From: Dipteris shenzhenensis
Lineage: Eukaryota; Polypodiophyta; Polypodiopsida; Gleicheniales
Reading direction: 5' to 3' (one strand)
Assembly: GCA_047967505.1 (NCBI GenBank)
Contig: CM106539.1
Length of the DNA: 64,000 nt
Below are positions 42,761 through 52,963 of this stretch, piece after piece. Every line of letters starts with the position of its first letter. Within the stretch, counting starts at the first letter, position 1. The position numbers and the translations under genes are program-made. The notes beneath the pieces are model-generated. The model made no database searches. It worked only from the letters and a program-made list of their open reading frames with translations, and was not told the DNA's origin.

Positions 42761-43600
42761 CAACGGGTGTCTCTGTCGCAAGTGCGGGTGTTGATGTAAT
42801 TGTGTTAGGAGGGTTAGAGATGTGTTAGTGTTGTAGGGACCATCATGTTAACAATGTGCCTAGGATTTTCGCACATGTGTAGGGAAATGTGCTAGTGCAG
42901 ATGGATCGTTAATTGGAGGTCACAATAGAAATATACAAGCAATTTTATGCAAAAAGAGGCCCATATGGGGGTGCAAATTAATGAGTGCTAGGAATGCCAA
43001 CAGGTTGTGCAATGGGATGGAAAAATGCCCCATAATGTGTGTTTCCATGTGTGAAATCATGGTTCAAACGGGGTCTAATTTGGGTCCCAAATGTGCAAGA
43101 TATGAAGGGTTGAAGTAGGGGTAAAATGGGGTTTTTTTGGTGTGGGGGGGTCCTTGGTCTTAAGTTTGGTGTGAATGGGCTTTAAGTCTAATTGAGGGGG
43201 AGTAACTGACCCAGCTCAGTTGACCTTACTGGTAGTTAGAGGAACTGCCATTTACAAAGGCAGTTACCTTAACCTACTTTAGATTAACGTAACCTAACTG
43301 TGTAGCTATCGGGCGACATCCATTGAGAGGGGGGTGGAGATATAGACGGAGGGTCGCGAGCGGAGAGGGGGGTGAAGCTATGCTAACCTAACTTTGGAGG
43401 AGGGTAGGGAGGGGATGGAGATGGAGGGTGGAGGAGGAGAGGAAGGGCAATGGAGGCGGGATGAGGCACAGGTGCCGGTCACACCATCATTGGCAATTGG
43501 CTACATCGCACTTGGCGAGCACTGCATGCATCGATGGGCTACAAGGCAGCCCTTAGCCAAGGCAAGGGCTTAATCCCTTTAGAGATCTAGGGTAGGGAGA
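42761..43600. other. Unassigned, partly G-rich
   Basis: 42,780-43,240 shows nothing recognisable. 43,263-43,300 has TAACCTAAC motifs, followed by G-rich sequence (43,328-43,460). This order resembles 26,930-27,165. Confidence 0.35.
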
Positions 43601-43614
43601 GGAGCCATCAGGCG

Positions 43615-43617
<3 letters not shown>

Positions 43618-43665
<48 letters not shown>
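43618..43665. repeat. (GA)n microsatellite
   Basis: About 24 GA units, followed by purine-rich sequence. Confidence 0.95.
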
Positions 43666-43671
<6 letters not shown>

Positions 43672-43682
43672 GAAGAAGAGGG

Positions 43683-43851
43683 CAAGGGGGGGAGGGAAGG
43701 GATGGAGGGGGGGTGGGGGGGGGGGGAAGGTGGTGGAGGGGGGGGGGGGGGTGGAGAGGGGGGGGTGGTGGTGAAGAGGGGGGGGTGGAGGGGAGGGGTG
43801 GGGGGGGATGGAGGGGAGGGGGGTGGAGGGGAGGGGTGGTGGATGGAGGAA
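43683..43851. repeat. G-run tract, G-quadruplex-prone
   Basis: About 170 bp of GGGGGGTGGAGGGG-type sequence with many runs of four to twelve G on the plus strand. The Pro/His-rich frames opposite are composition artefacts. Confidence 0.9.
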
Positions 43852-43977
43852 GGTCCCAAGCTATAGTTATACTACAAAAGACAACATCAATATATCTGTA
43901 GGTGATAAAAAGCCTCGGAACCCTGCATACTGAGAATACCCTACTCTTCCTGTGGAAGTTGTGGAAAAGAGCCAACA
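43852..43977 (+). repeat. LTR R-U5 end, inverted relative to 44,061-44,206
   Basis: Matches the right part of the LTR at 45,363-45,580 in reverse orientation (AAGCTATAGTTATACTAC..., TATATCTGTAGGTGATAAAA, GAAAAGAGCCAACA). Homology begins at GGTCC (about 43,852) and ends at the LTR terminus CAACA. It is followed by TT and then the complement of a whole tRNA-Asp. Confidence 0.8.
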
Positions 43978-43979
43978 TT

Positions 43980-44054
43980 TGGTGCCACTGCCAAGGAACG
44001 AACCTAGGTCTCCTGCATGACAAGCGGGGATACTCACCACTATACTACAACAAC
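43980..44054 (-). tRNA. trnD-GUC: tRNA-Asp(GUC) copy with CCA tail, primer-derived pseudogene
   Basis: The minus strand reads GTTGTTGTAGTATAGTGGTG as acceptor and D arm, an anticodon loop TTGTCAT (anticodon GTC), a T arm with TTCGTTC, an acceptor ending GCAGTGGCA, then CCA at 43,982-43,980. The body is 72 nt, the plant tRNA-Asp length. Differences from the usual sequence weaken the anticodon stem (one mismatch) and give several G-U pairs. Nuclear tRNA genes do not encode CCA. Its 3' end sits two bases from an LTR end, exactly where the primer-binding site belongs. So it is best explained as a reverse-transcribed primer tRNA and not as a working gene. Confidence 0.85.
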
Positions 44055-44060
44055 TTGTGC

Positions 44061-44206
44061 TTTTTTTCACCTATAGATATATCGGTGTTATCGTTTGTAG
44101 TATAAGTGTAGCTTAGGACCTCGAGTCGTATTCCAGTGAGAGACATAGGCTTAAGTGTGGTAAGCAAACATAGTGCATGCATGTGTGAAAAGAACGTGCA
44201 TCATCA
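44061..44206 (-). repeat. LTR fragment (U3-R), minus strand, truncated at the tRNA
   Basis: About 90% similar by eye to 45,425-45,580. On the minus strand it starts TGATGATGCACG and runs to GGTGAAAAAAAGC, where the homology breaks six bases before the tRNA-Asp 5' end. No polypurine tract is visible next to its start (44,207 onward). Confidence 0.75.
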
Positions 44207-45362
44207 TGGTTGGGGTGATGAACGCTTTCGCCTTCATTGGGGGTTGAAATGTTTAGGAGGGGTTTAAGGGTTAGAGGGAGGTTCAGGGTTTAGAAGGAGG
44301 TTCCAAGGTTCAGAGAGAGGTTCCAAAGTTCAAAAGAGGTTCAAGGGTTAGAAGGAGGATCCAAGGTTCAGGGTAGAGTACATGGTGGACAACTTGTCTC
44401 CCTCGTAGATCATGGAGGTTAAGGGTTGAGGAACTAAGGGTTTAGGGGGAGCATAGAAGTGGGAGAGGAAGAATATGTAAGAGCATGAGGGGAAAGAAGA
44501 GAGAGAAGGAGGAAGGAGGAGGGAGGAGGAGGAGGAGGAGGAGGAGGAGGAGGAGGAGGAGGAGAGGGAGAGGATGGGTTGCAAGGTGTAGAGTAGTGGC
44601 AAAGCTCTGCTTGTACTTGCATAATGCTAGGAATAATCTCTCTTAGGAATCCTCAACATGCAAGTTCTACTTGCAACTCCTACATGCAAGTCCTACTTGC
44701 ATAAGGCTAGGAATAATAATTTCTCTTAGGAATCCTCAACATGCAAGTTCTACTTGCAACTCCTACATGCAAGTCCTACTTGCATAAGGCTAGGAATAAT
44801 AATCTCTCTTAGGAATCCTCAACATGCAATTTCTACTTGCAACTCCTACATGTGATTCCTACATGCATGTTCTACATGCGACTTCTACTTGCAACTCCTA
44901 CATGCAAGTCCTACATGCAAGTCCTACATGCGATTCCTACATGCATGTTCTACATGCGAGTTATACATGCAACTTCTATATGCAAGTTCTACATGTAGAG
45001 AGAGAATGTCTTACAATTCCTACATGCAGAGAGCTCTCCAACTTCTATAAATACCCCATAATGGAATGAATCCCACACTCTTTGGGGCATTGTGTTGAGT
45101 TCTACTTTGGTATTCCAAGCAATTGTCTCAAGTGTCCATGCTTCCTTGCACTCCATGTCCAAACGCATCTCCTAACCTTGCCGTCGCTACTGGGGATCCT
45201 CGCCTGTGGTCAGTATAGTGGTTCTTTCCTGCTTCAAAATTTTACCCTCCTTGCCCTTGAGTGTTATGTTCGTGAAAGTTCATAGTAGTTTGTTTTTTAC
45301 ACATACTTGTGTATGTTTACTTGTTACTTGAGACATTAGTCTCCCCGACAGTGGGCACCAAA
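44207..45362. repeat. Repeat-rich segment between LTR copies, with PBS
   Basis: 44,270-44,370: repeats of GGTTC(C/A)AGGGTTAGAAGGAGG type. 44,512-44,572: (GGA)n. 44,646-44,895: a tandem unit of 83 bp starting AGGAATCCTCAACATGCAAG (starts about 44,646, 44,729 and 44,812). 44,840-45,000: 12-13-bp units of CTACATGCAAGT type. At its right end the minus strand reads TGGTGCCCACTGTCGGGGAG (45,341-45,360), a tRNA-Asp-type PBS two bases from the LTR. No coding domain. Confidence 0.65.
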
Positions 45363-45580
45363 TGTTGGCTCTTTTCCACGACTTCTGTATAGCAAGAGCA
45401 AGGTATTCTTAGTATGCACAGTTGCGAGGCTTTTTGTCACCTATAGATATATCAGTGTTGTTGTTTGTAGTGTGTATAAGTGTAGCTTAGGACCTCGAGT
45501 TGTATTTTAGTGAGAGACATAGGCTTAAGTGTGGTAAGCAAGCATAGTGCAAGCATGTGTGACAGGAACATGCATCATCA
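45363..45580 (-). repeat. 218-bp LTR with tRNA-Asp PBS, minus strand
   Basis: Minus strand: TGATGATGCATG...GAGCCAACA, then TT and the PBS. TG...CA ends. The PBS type (TGGTGCCCACTGTCGGGG) is that of several plant Gypsy lineages. Either the element was non-coding or its body has been lost. Its relation to the fragment at 44,061 is uncertain. Confidence 0.75.
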
Positions 45581-45589
45581 TTAGTGCTG

Positions 45590-46440
45590 CAACCAATTTT
45601 GTGCAGGCGGCCGAAGAGATAATGCCGACAGGCACAGCAGAGCCGGAGCCCATGCAGATGATGACGCTCCATCCGCTCCTCCTTCCTCCCTACTAGAGAA
45701 TTTCCAGTGGTGCCTCGACTTGTAGTCATTTCAAGAGCTACTGGATAGTGCGCTTATGTACCATTGGAAGCGTCAACTCAAGGGCTCCCACTTCCATCGC
45801 TATGAAAAAGAGGAGGATACAACCTATGATCCAGTCCCAGTGACTGATGCAGATGTTGGTCTACATCCATGCTGGCGCCTTCCCTTCTTAAAGCTAGAGA
45901 ATTTTTACGATACTACGACAGTGCCCACGTCGATCATCGAATCCACCCCCTATATATGCCAATGGAACATCGATGGACTTGGGCAAAATTCTAAGAGATC
46001 CTGCAAAAGTATCCCAATATGTTGTACAACTTTCCCAAGTACAAATTCCCCAAAGAGATGACCTAGGAGGGATTTTGCTTCCGCCTCTAGTCATTCAATG
46101 GCACGTATGGCTCAGTACCCTATCTTGCCATCATAGCAGTGGTCCACTTCAACTACCACCTCCTCTTACTCCTCTGTGATCTGCGTGCCCATCGTCACCT
46201 GATCAATGATTGCCTACACAATTTGACACAACAGATTGTCTTCAATCTCGACATCGGTCCTACGTAATTTGAGGACCTCCGCATCCGCAATCTCCATGGA
46301 CACCACATCCGCATGTATGAGGATATGCATGCCACCCATTTTTGGAAGTATCACTTGTACCTCACTCGGCTCACTCCATGATAGCTAGACCACTATGCAG
46401 TCCTACAGACAGTCCTCACCACACACCTCCTCTAGCGTAG
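45590..46440 (+). pseudogene. Unrecognised protein relic
   Basis: The plus strand carries coding-like sequence in shifting frames: LMYHWKRQLKGSHFHRYEKE, EDTTYDPVPVTDADVGLHPC and WRLPFLKLENFYDTTTVPTS (45,740-45,950). Then, in another frame, FNGTYGSVPYLAIIAVVHFN, CDLRAHRHLINDCLHNLTQQ and IRMYEDMHATHFWKYHLYLT (46,090-46,370). Few stops per block argue for a decayed real protein, perhaps an extra ORF or gag of a retroelement. No family recognised. Confidence 0.35.
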
Positions 46441-46479
46441 CTAACCCGAGGGTGGATCAGCAACAACAAGAAGGGGGGC

Positions 46480-47000
46480 ATGTTAACATCCATAGAGTAC
46501 AGTTGCCAAATGCAGGGTAATCAGTGATTAGAGGTGATTAGGCTTCATGATTTACTTCAACAGTTACAGCCATGGAAGGAGTACAGTACAAGCTCAGGGA
46601 GTTTGAGCCCCAAATACCCCAAGGCCAAAGATCACAGGCAACATGTACAAATCGTATGTTCTATCTACCAAGTTATAGGTTCCAGTTGCCAGGTTGTATG
46701 TTCCAGTTGCAAGTTGTGGTTAGGTGTCTCACGGGAGTTAAGCCTTGCCACTCCAGGTTTTGAGCCTCGTAGTTTGAACCACAAATGGCTTAAGACTTGA
46801 GGGCACTCAGGGATTTTGAGCCCCAAATAGCCTAAGCCTTGGAGGCACGAGGCTAACACAATTGCTATTTGGGGGTTGATAAGGAACACCTCCTAATGTC
46901 GGGTTTGTCCCAAGCACTCTTATATGGTTAGCACAAGTGCTATTTCCACTAGTGGGGAGAGATAGAAAGAATAGCAATATGCTTTGGCACCCTACACACC
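46480..47000. repeat. Short imperfect repeats, otherwise unassigned
   Basis: GGGAGTTTGAGCCCCAAATA (46,598) and GGGATTTTGAGCCCCAAATA (46,811) with following GCC(A)AAG/TAAGCC. GTTCCAGTTGC(C/A)A is repeated at 46,679 and 46,701. No gene seen. Confidence 0.4.
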
Positions 47001-47059
47001 CAAGAGCCTTTAATTTCTAAAGAGAGGGAGAGTGCTAAAAGGAAAAGGGTTGGCCCTCC

Positions 47060-47420
47060 CTTCAAATGGTGACATGTATAAAAGGCCAAAGTGTTAACTT
47101 TGGTCTTCATTGTTGTTTGCACAAGTTTAAATACAAGCTCCCTCTTCTCTTCCATGAGAGTGTTTTGGGTGTTTCCTTGTTTACATTGTAGTGATCTTGT
47201 GTTCGCCACTCCATCCCCCTTCACTCTCCTCTTCCCTTCTCCTTCCCTTCTCCCCTCTCCCCATTCTCTCTTTCTCTCGTGGAAACACATTGCAACAATC
47301 CAGAGGCTGCTACTTGAGTGGCACTTGTGGACGGCTTGTGCCTTGCATTTCTCTCACAAGGAGTTGCTTGGAGTGGAGGCTCCATGCGCATCTCTTCAAC
47401 ATTCCCATGACACATAAGTC
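47060..47420 (+). promoter_or_regulatory. TATA-type promoter block, possible LTR
   Basis: ATGTATAAAAGGCC at 47,073-47,086 is a strong TATA box on the plus strand. It is followed by the pyrimidine-rich region of 47,200-47,290. It could be the 5' LTR promoter of the pyrimidine-rich element, but it does not match the LTR at 50,368. Confidence 0.35.
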
Positions 47421-49967
47421 ACTGTCGAGACCTACACAATCTTACTCTAATGTTTGTTCTTATTGGTCCTTTCTTCACTCTTTTAGCTGCTTATACTCTT
47501 TAACACATATATATATTTTGTTTATTATATGTTGCTACCTTTAGTCACTTACTTTAAAGAGCTCACATACATTTTCTTTAAAGTCATTTAATTTTATTCA
47601 CTCCTAATGTTCTAGTGAGTCTTATATATTTATGTATGTTATTATTTCTTTTTATGTTTCTTATTTTTAAAAAAATTACATGTTCTCTCTTTATATTTAT
47701 TATTACTATCTTTCTAGACTAACATAAGCCTATATAGACAGATATATAGATAGATAGACTTCTAGTTAACTTCTAATGTTTTTTTCCCATCCTTATCTAA
47801 TTTCTAACTTCTGATATATATAGACCGCTAATCAACTTCTAATTGACCTCTTTTTCCATCCTAATTTAATTTTTGTTCCTAAAGGTATATTGCCTTTTTT
47901 GGCCCTTTTGACTTATTATTTAAGGTTATGATTATCCCCCCTTAACTAACATTTGGTTTCTTTGTTGAAAAATTATAAGGGTCCCTTAAATAACCTTCTT
48001 GTCCCCTCCTAATGTTTTCTTTGTCATTCAACTCTTCTTACTATTTCGTAACATTTGTCTACATGTATTGATTTAAAGTGTATTCATTGCTTAGTTGCTT
48101 ATATTTGTTGAAAATTTTATTCCTAGAAAGAATTGCTTATCTTTTTGCCAATTGCATCATTCAATTACATTTTTTAAATACATTGAATTGTGGATCAAGA
48201 ACCATGGTTTCTCTTTGTCATTCTACTTTAATTACACCTATTTTTTGTTTCACTTATGAGCACTCATATTGCTTAGACTCTTTAAAACATGGGTTTTTAT
48301 TTGGCTGGTTAATTGCCATGGGTAAGGATTACCCCCCATTTTTAATGTAGAGTAACCCATGTGGATTAAACTCCATGTGGATTCTCTTTGCAATGAAAGC
48401 TTCCAATATTTAATTTATCTACTTTAATTTTAATTTTTTCCTAAATTAAACTCTCATGGGAGTGGAGTACCCCCCATCTTTAATCCATTTAATTTGTTTG
48501 GCCCTCAAGTACTAGTTAGGGATGAGGATTACCCCCCTTCTTTAACTAATATTTTCATTAACACACACACACTTACTATCCCTTCCTCCATTGGTTTTGG
48601 CCACTTGCTGATTAGAGCTCCTCTCGACAACCCCCCTTCATTTCCCTGATTTCTTTTCCCTCAAACTCCTTTATTCTCCCCTTAATTTCTCCCTAATTTC
48701 CCCCCTTTTTAAATAATTTTCCCTAAGATTTTCCTTTTTTAAAATTTTCTTATTTTTAATCATTTCTCCTGTTACCTTTTTTCCTTAATCCCCCTTTATT
48801 TTCCCTAATTATTTCTTGTTTTCCTTAATTGTCTCTATTTTCCTTATTGCTTCCTTTTTTTTTCTCATTTTCCTTAACGTGCCTTAAATTTTCCTTATTT
48901 TTCTTTATTTTTCCTTAACTAATAGAGATCCTTTCACGACACTCTTCTCTTAAATTCCTTGATAAAATTTCCCTTAATTCCCCCCCCCTTCTTCCCTTAA
49001 ACTATTTACACCTTTGTATTAAATTTCCTTATAAATTTCTAATTTCTCCTATATTAGATTGGTTAATTCTACCTACACATACCCACTTCTCGAGCCTGTG
49101 TACTCCCTGACTATTCACTTGGATAGCCTATTTAAGAAGACCCTGTGGCTACACTACATTGCAATTCCTATGGTCTCCATAGAGCTACGATTACTCCCGG
49201 CCACTATGGTTCCCTTAGTCTTGCTCGTTGCTTTCGCTGCCCTATGAACTAAGATCTCCTTAACTATATACACACTCCCGTATTGCTGCTACTGTGGCAT
49301 AATACTCCCTGGGTCCTAGTACCTAGCTTTGCCTCGATTGTTGTGCATCGACTACGTCGCCTCCACACCGCTGCAGCACTGCTGCTCCTTTATAAGTACA
49401 CAATGTCCATGTGCCCCCGGTATTAATAGACCTCTTGAGACTTGGAGAACTCGATTCCTCAGGTTCTAATTTTGTTTGAGTCCTTTCCAAAGTCCTTTCA
49501 TGGTTACTCCCCCCTCCCCCTCTCTCTCTTTCCCCCTCTCCCCCCCCCCTTTCCCCCTCTCTCTCCTTTCCCCTCCCCCTCCCCTATATTTTTCTATAAC
49601 TCCATAAGTACAGTCCACATCGACATCTAAGTCCCCCCTTCTTAATTAATTTTTTCTCCCCCTTCTAAATATTTGTATCTAAAATTTCCCCTTTCTATTT
49701 ACTTATTTTTCCCCCTTTCTATTTATTTACTTTTAACTTTCCCTCCTCTCAATTTTAAAATTGCCCCTTCTATATAATTACATCTAATACCCCCTTCTTT
49801 CTTTATATAAAATTCCCCCTCCATATTTGACATTATCCCCCCTCTCATTATAACTAAAAACTCCATGCCTTGTTCTTCTCTACCTCTTGTTATTCCATGG
49901 CACCTTAATTCTCATTAATTTCTTTGGCTTTTTAATCTATGGTCCCTCATAAGACCCCTTGCATTAA

Positions 49968-50010
<43 letters not shown>

Positions 50011-50367
50011 AGCAACCCCCTCTCTTTTTTACCTTTTATTTGCTCTCTATTTTTTTCTCCCTCTTTGCTTACACGGCCTTTTCCTCCTTTCTTAACCCCT
50101 TCAAACCACCCCTATTTCATTAATTCCTTTTAATTAATCCCTTTCTCTCTCCCCCCATCACTTATTTCAATTTGTATAAACCCCTCTTTTTTCAATACGA
50201 AGATGCATTATTTTTACTTCTTAACCTTTAGACTGATCGTGCTAAACATTACTCTGTATTAAACTAAACCCTTTTTTTACAAAAGTTCATTATCTTTGCT
50301 ACTTAAGATTGATAAGCGGATGGCTAAAGCATTGATTTTTATTGTGACTCCAATAATAAGGGAGGGG
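47421..50367 (+). mobile_element. Internal region of a pyrimidine-rich non-coding LTR family
   Basis: Nearly 3 kb in which the plus strand is strongly T/C-biased (TTTTCCTTAA, CCCCCCTTTTTAAAT, CTTAATTTCTCCC) with no protein domain. 48,540-49,065 is closely repeated at 63,245-63,840. It includes a (CT)n tract at 49,970-50,007 and ends in AAGGGAGGGG (50,358-50,367), a polypurine tract just before an LTR start. The purine run in an otherwise pyrimidine strand supports the plus orientation. Confidence 0.55.
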
Positions 50368-50694
50368 TGTTGATCACACATGTCTTCCCAACCAAAGTTA
50401 AAACTAGTTCTCACTATTTTGCTTGTTAGATGGTGGCAGGTAGGCAGACTCCCCTCTTCAATAAAAGTGATGCTTGCTAGGACTTATCCAAGCTCAAATT
50501 CCATATAGTTTCCACCACAAAGCCATTTTTACAAAAGTGCCCACTACTAGTTTCCTTTATAAACGGGGATTCACCTACAAACTTTTCCGTTAATGCAATT
50601 AGTCCTATTTCATTGTCTAGCTTCGCTATTTTGTCTTTTCACTATGCAAAGGGGTTTTGTAAAGTCTTCCACACACACACACACACACACACAC
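50368..50694 (+). repeat. 3' LTR of the pyrimidine-rich family
   Basis: Starts TGTTGATCACACATG, contains TATA box CTTTATAAACGGGG (50,556-50,569) and ends CTTCCACACACA, extended by a (CA)n to 50,694. Matches 62,268-62,610 over its length, except for a duplicated CACTATTTTGCTTGT segment in the other copy. Confidence 0.7.
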
Positions 50695-51719
50695 GCTTGT
50701 GACGGCATTATTTTTGTAAGTCATGAAGCCATTTTAATCCTTTTTTTTCTGAAAATCATATGATGGTCGAAACGTGTTAGACATTGGATTTATACTCATT
50801 TTTTATATATCTTCCATTAAGACATTGTTGGAAAAACCCTTATATGCAAGAGACTGACTAGCACAAATGATGAAGTCCTTCATGAAGGTTGTAAAGGACC
50901 TTCTTTATGCTTCATGAAGGTTATAAGAACCATCTTTACGTGGACCTTTGCTAGCATTTGTGGCGATTTGGCATGGTTGTGCTAATAGGTGATTTAACTA
51001 ATGGTTAGTTCAACATACCAACTTAGTGACCTATTATGAAAGGGAGCATAGGCAAGTAAGCTATAAATAGCTCCCTTTAACCTTGACAAAGGGTTTTACA
51101 AAAAAGTGAACCCTAGCTATTGCTTTGAGATCTATGGCTTTATGCCATGCAAGCATTTTAGCCCATGGTATATTGCATGGAAATGACTAAGTCAATTCAT
51201 CGACTAAGCATACAAATCGCCAATCATTCTAACTTACCGACTAGATCGGCCTAGCTTCAATTGAAGCTATAAATGGGTCACCTATATCAATTGCTCCTTC
51301 ATCCACTATGATAACTTGAGCAATCTATGTGAGTATCACGATGTTAGATTTGTATCTGATGATGGGCTACATGTTTTTGAGGGTGGTTCTCCTCCTCTGC
51401 CTTCCACGCTACCTCTTAGCCTTTTCCCAAGGGCATTAGTTGCCGTTTGCAGAGCCCTTTTACCACCACTTGTCCAAGGAGCTCTGTGCCACCCCTGCTT
51501 TTACTGCTTGCCTCTTCTATGTGCTCGATCCTCTATTGCTTTTCTAAAGATCCTTTGCATATATCTAGACTGCACACAGTCCATCCAATACATGCCGATA
51601 TTCCAAAACTCGTTGTTGACTTCAGACTCCTCCATGATGAAGACCACATTAGTAGAAGTCGACAGTTGATCTCACAACTGGTGGCGGTGCTCGCACTTGG
51701 AGGACTCAATGCTATTGTG
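50695..51719 (+). promoter_or_regulatory. Unassigned region with an LTR-like promoter
   Basis: At 50,828 TGTTGGAAAAACCC follows TTAAGACAT and may open an LTR. CTTCATGAAGGTT is repeated at 50,877 and 50,911. CTATAAATAGCTCCC (51,061-51,075) is a clear plus-strand TATA box. The 117-121-codon frames at 51,316-51,812 overlap, lack domains and run into the next LTR, so I do not call them genes. Confidence 0.35.
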
Positions 51720-51724
51720 TCTTA

Positions 51725-51891
51725 TGAGAGTGCTCTCAACGGAAGCAAGAACGAAAGGAGGAGAGAGAGAGACAAAGAGCCACAAGTTTTGGTGGGTGCA
51801 GAACCACCCTAATCTTTTTTCATTCATTTATATATGTGTTTGAGTATTGTACATAACTAGGGTAAAGGCACAGTGACCTTTAACCCCCACA
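51725..51891 (-). repeat. Copia 2 3' LTR
   Basis: 167 bp. Begins on the plus strand with the small palindrome TGAGAG-TG-CTCTCA and ends CCCCCACA. Confidence 0.9.
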
Positions 51892-51925
51892 ATGTGCCTT
51901 TAAGGGAGAACAACCAGTGAGCATA

Positions 51926-52894
51926 CTATCCAATGCCCATCAATACACGACAATACTCAAACCGCTGACTAGGTAGACTCTTCGTCAGCATATCTGCAGG
52001 GTTATCATTTGTATGAACCTTGACAAGCTCTATGCGCTTGTCCTCAAGTACCTCCCTGATGAAATGGTACCTGACCTCAATGTGTTTGGTCTTTGCATGA
52101 AAGACCGGATTCCGTGCTAGCTGAATAGCACTCATGGAATCACTATGCAATGTCGGTACACCTGTATGAATCCCCAAATCTCCCACTAGCCGATCAAGCC
52201 ATATAGCCTCCTTGCAGCCCTCTGTGGCTGCAACATACTCAGCCTCTGTGGTAGACAAAGCAACGCACTTCTGTGCGCGAGACATTTACGACACTGCACC
52301 ACCTGCAAAGGTGAACACATAACCAAAAGTGGATCTCCTACTATCCACATGCCCTACATAGTCTGAATCTGTGTACCTAAGTACACGCATGTCTCCTTTA
52401 CCAAAGCAGATGCACGTCTCCTTGGTACCCTTCATGTACCTCATGATGCACTTAATTGCCTCCCAATGCCTCTTTCCTGGATTAGCCATATACCGGCTAA
52501 CAACTCCCATTGCAAATGCAATGTCTGGTCTAGTAGCTATCATAGCATACATAAGACTCCCAACTGCTGATGCATAAGGAACCTTGGCCATCATGGCTCT
52601 CTCCTCATTTGATTTGGGACTATCTGTATGACTCAGTTTCACATATGGAGGCAATGGAGTACTCAATGCCTTCCCCCCCTCCATATTGAAACGCTGCAAT
52701 ACTTTTGTAACATACTCTTTTTGTGAAAGCCAAAGGAGTTTCCTTCTCTGATCACGCGTGATGCGCATACCAAGAATATGACCTGCAAATCCCAAATCCT
52801 TCATATCAAAGGCTTCATGCAACTTGGCCTTTAATGCATCTAGCTCATAAGTATTCTTGCTAGCCAATAGCATATCATCCACATATAGTGCCAA
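51926..52894 (-). pseudogene. pol: Copia 2 RT C-terminal part and RNase H, one stop
   Basis: ALYVDDMLLASKN (catalytic YVDD), KDLGFAGHILGMRITRDQRR, PDIAFAMGVVSRYMANPGKR, YTDSDYVGHVDSRRSTFGYV, then a stop at 52,286-52,288 where Copia 1 has Trp (SWMSR). It continues AQKCVALSTTEAEYVAATEG, LHSDSMSAIQLARNP, NDNPADMLTKSLP and LMGIG. The Trp-to-stop change truncates RNase H before its central active-site block. Confidence 0.9.
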
Positions 52895-52963
52895 GATTAT
52901 CAGGCTATTATCCTTAGCCCTTTTAGTATAGAGGCAGTGATCAATTTCACTCCTTCTAAAACC

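Noticed and set aside
43553-44023. Pro/His/Ser-rich frames of 83-156 codons opposite the G-rich tract
   Set aside because: Entirely produced by simple-sequence composition ((GA)n and G-runs), with no domain or start context.
43980-44054. A functional nuclear tRNA-Asp gene
   Set aside because: Encoded CCA, exact PBS position next to an LTR end, an anticodon-stem mismatch and several G-U pairs argue for a primer-derived copy.
43857-44110. First read as a MITE with terminal inverted repeats of about 55 bp
   Set aside because: The inverted arms match the interior of the LTR at 45,363-45,580 and the centre is a tRNA-Asp with CCA. An LTR/tRNA structure explains more.
44207-45362. A clean TRIM element with LTRs at 44,061-44,206 and 45,363-45,580
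   Set aside because: No polypurine tract lies next to 44,207 and the left LTR is truncated, so the pair cannot be confirmed as one element.
51316-51812. Two overlapping plus-strand frames of 117 and 121 codons
   Set aside because: No recognisable domain; the second runs into the Copia 2 LTR.
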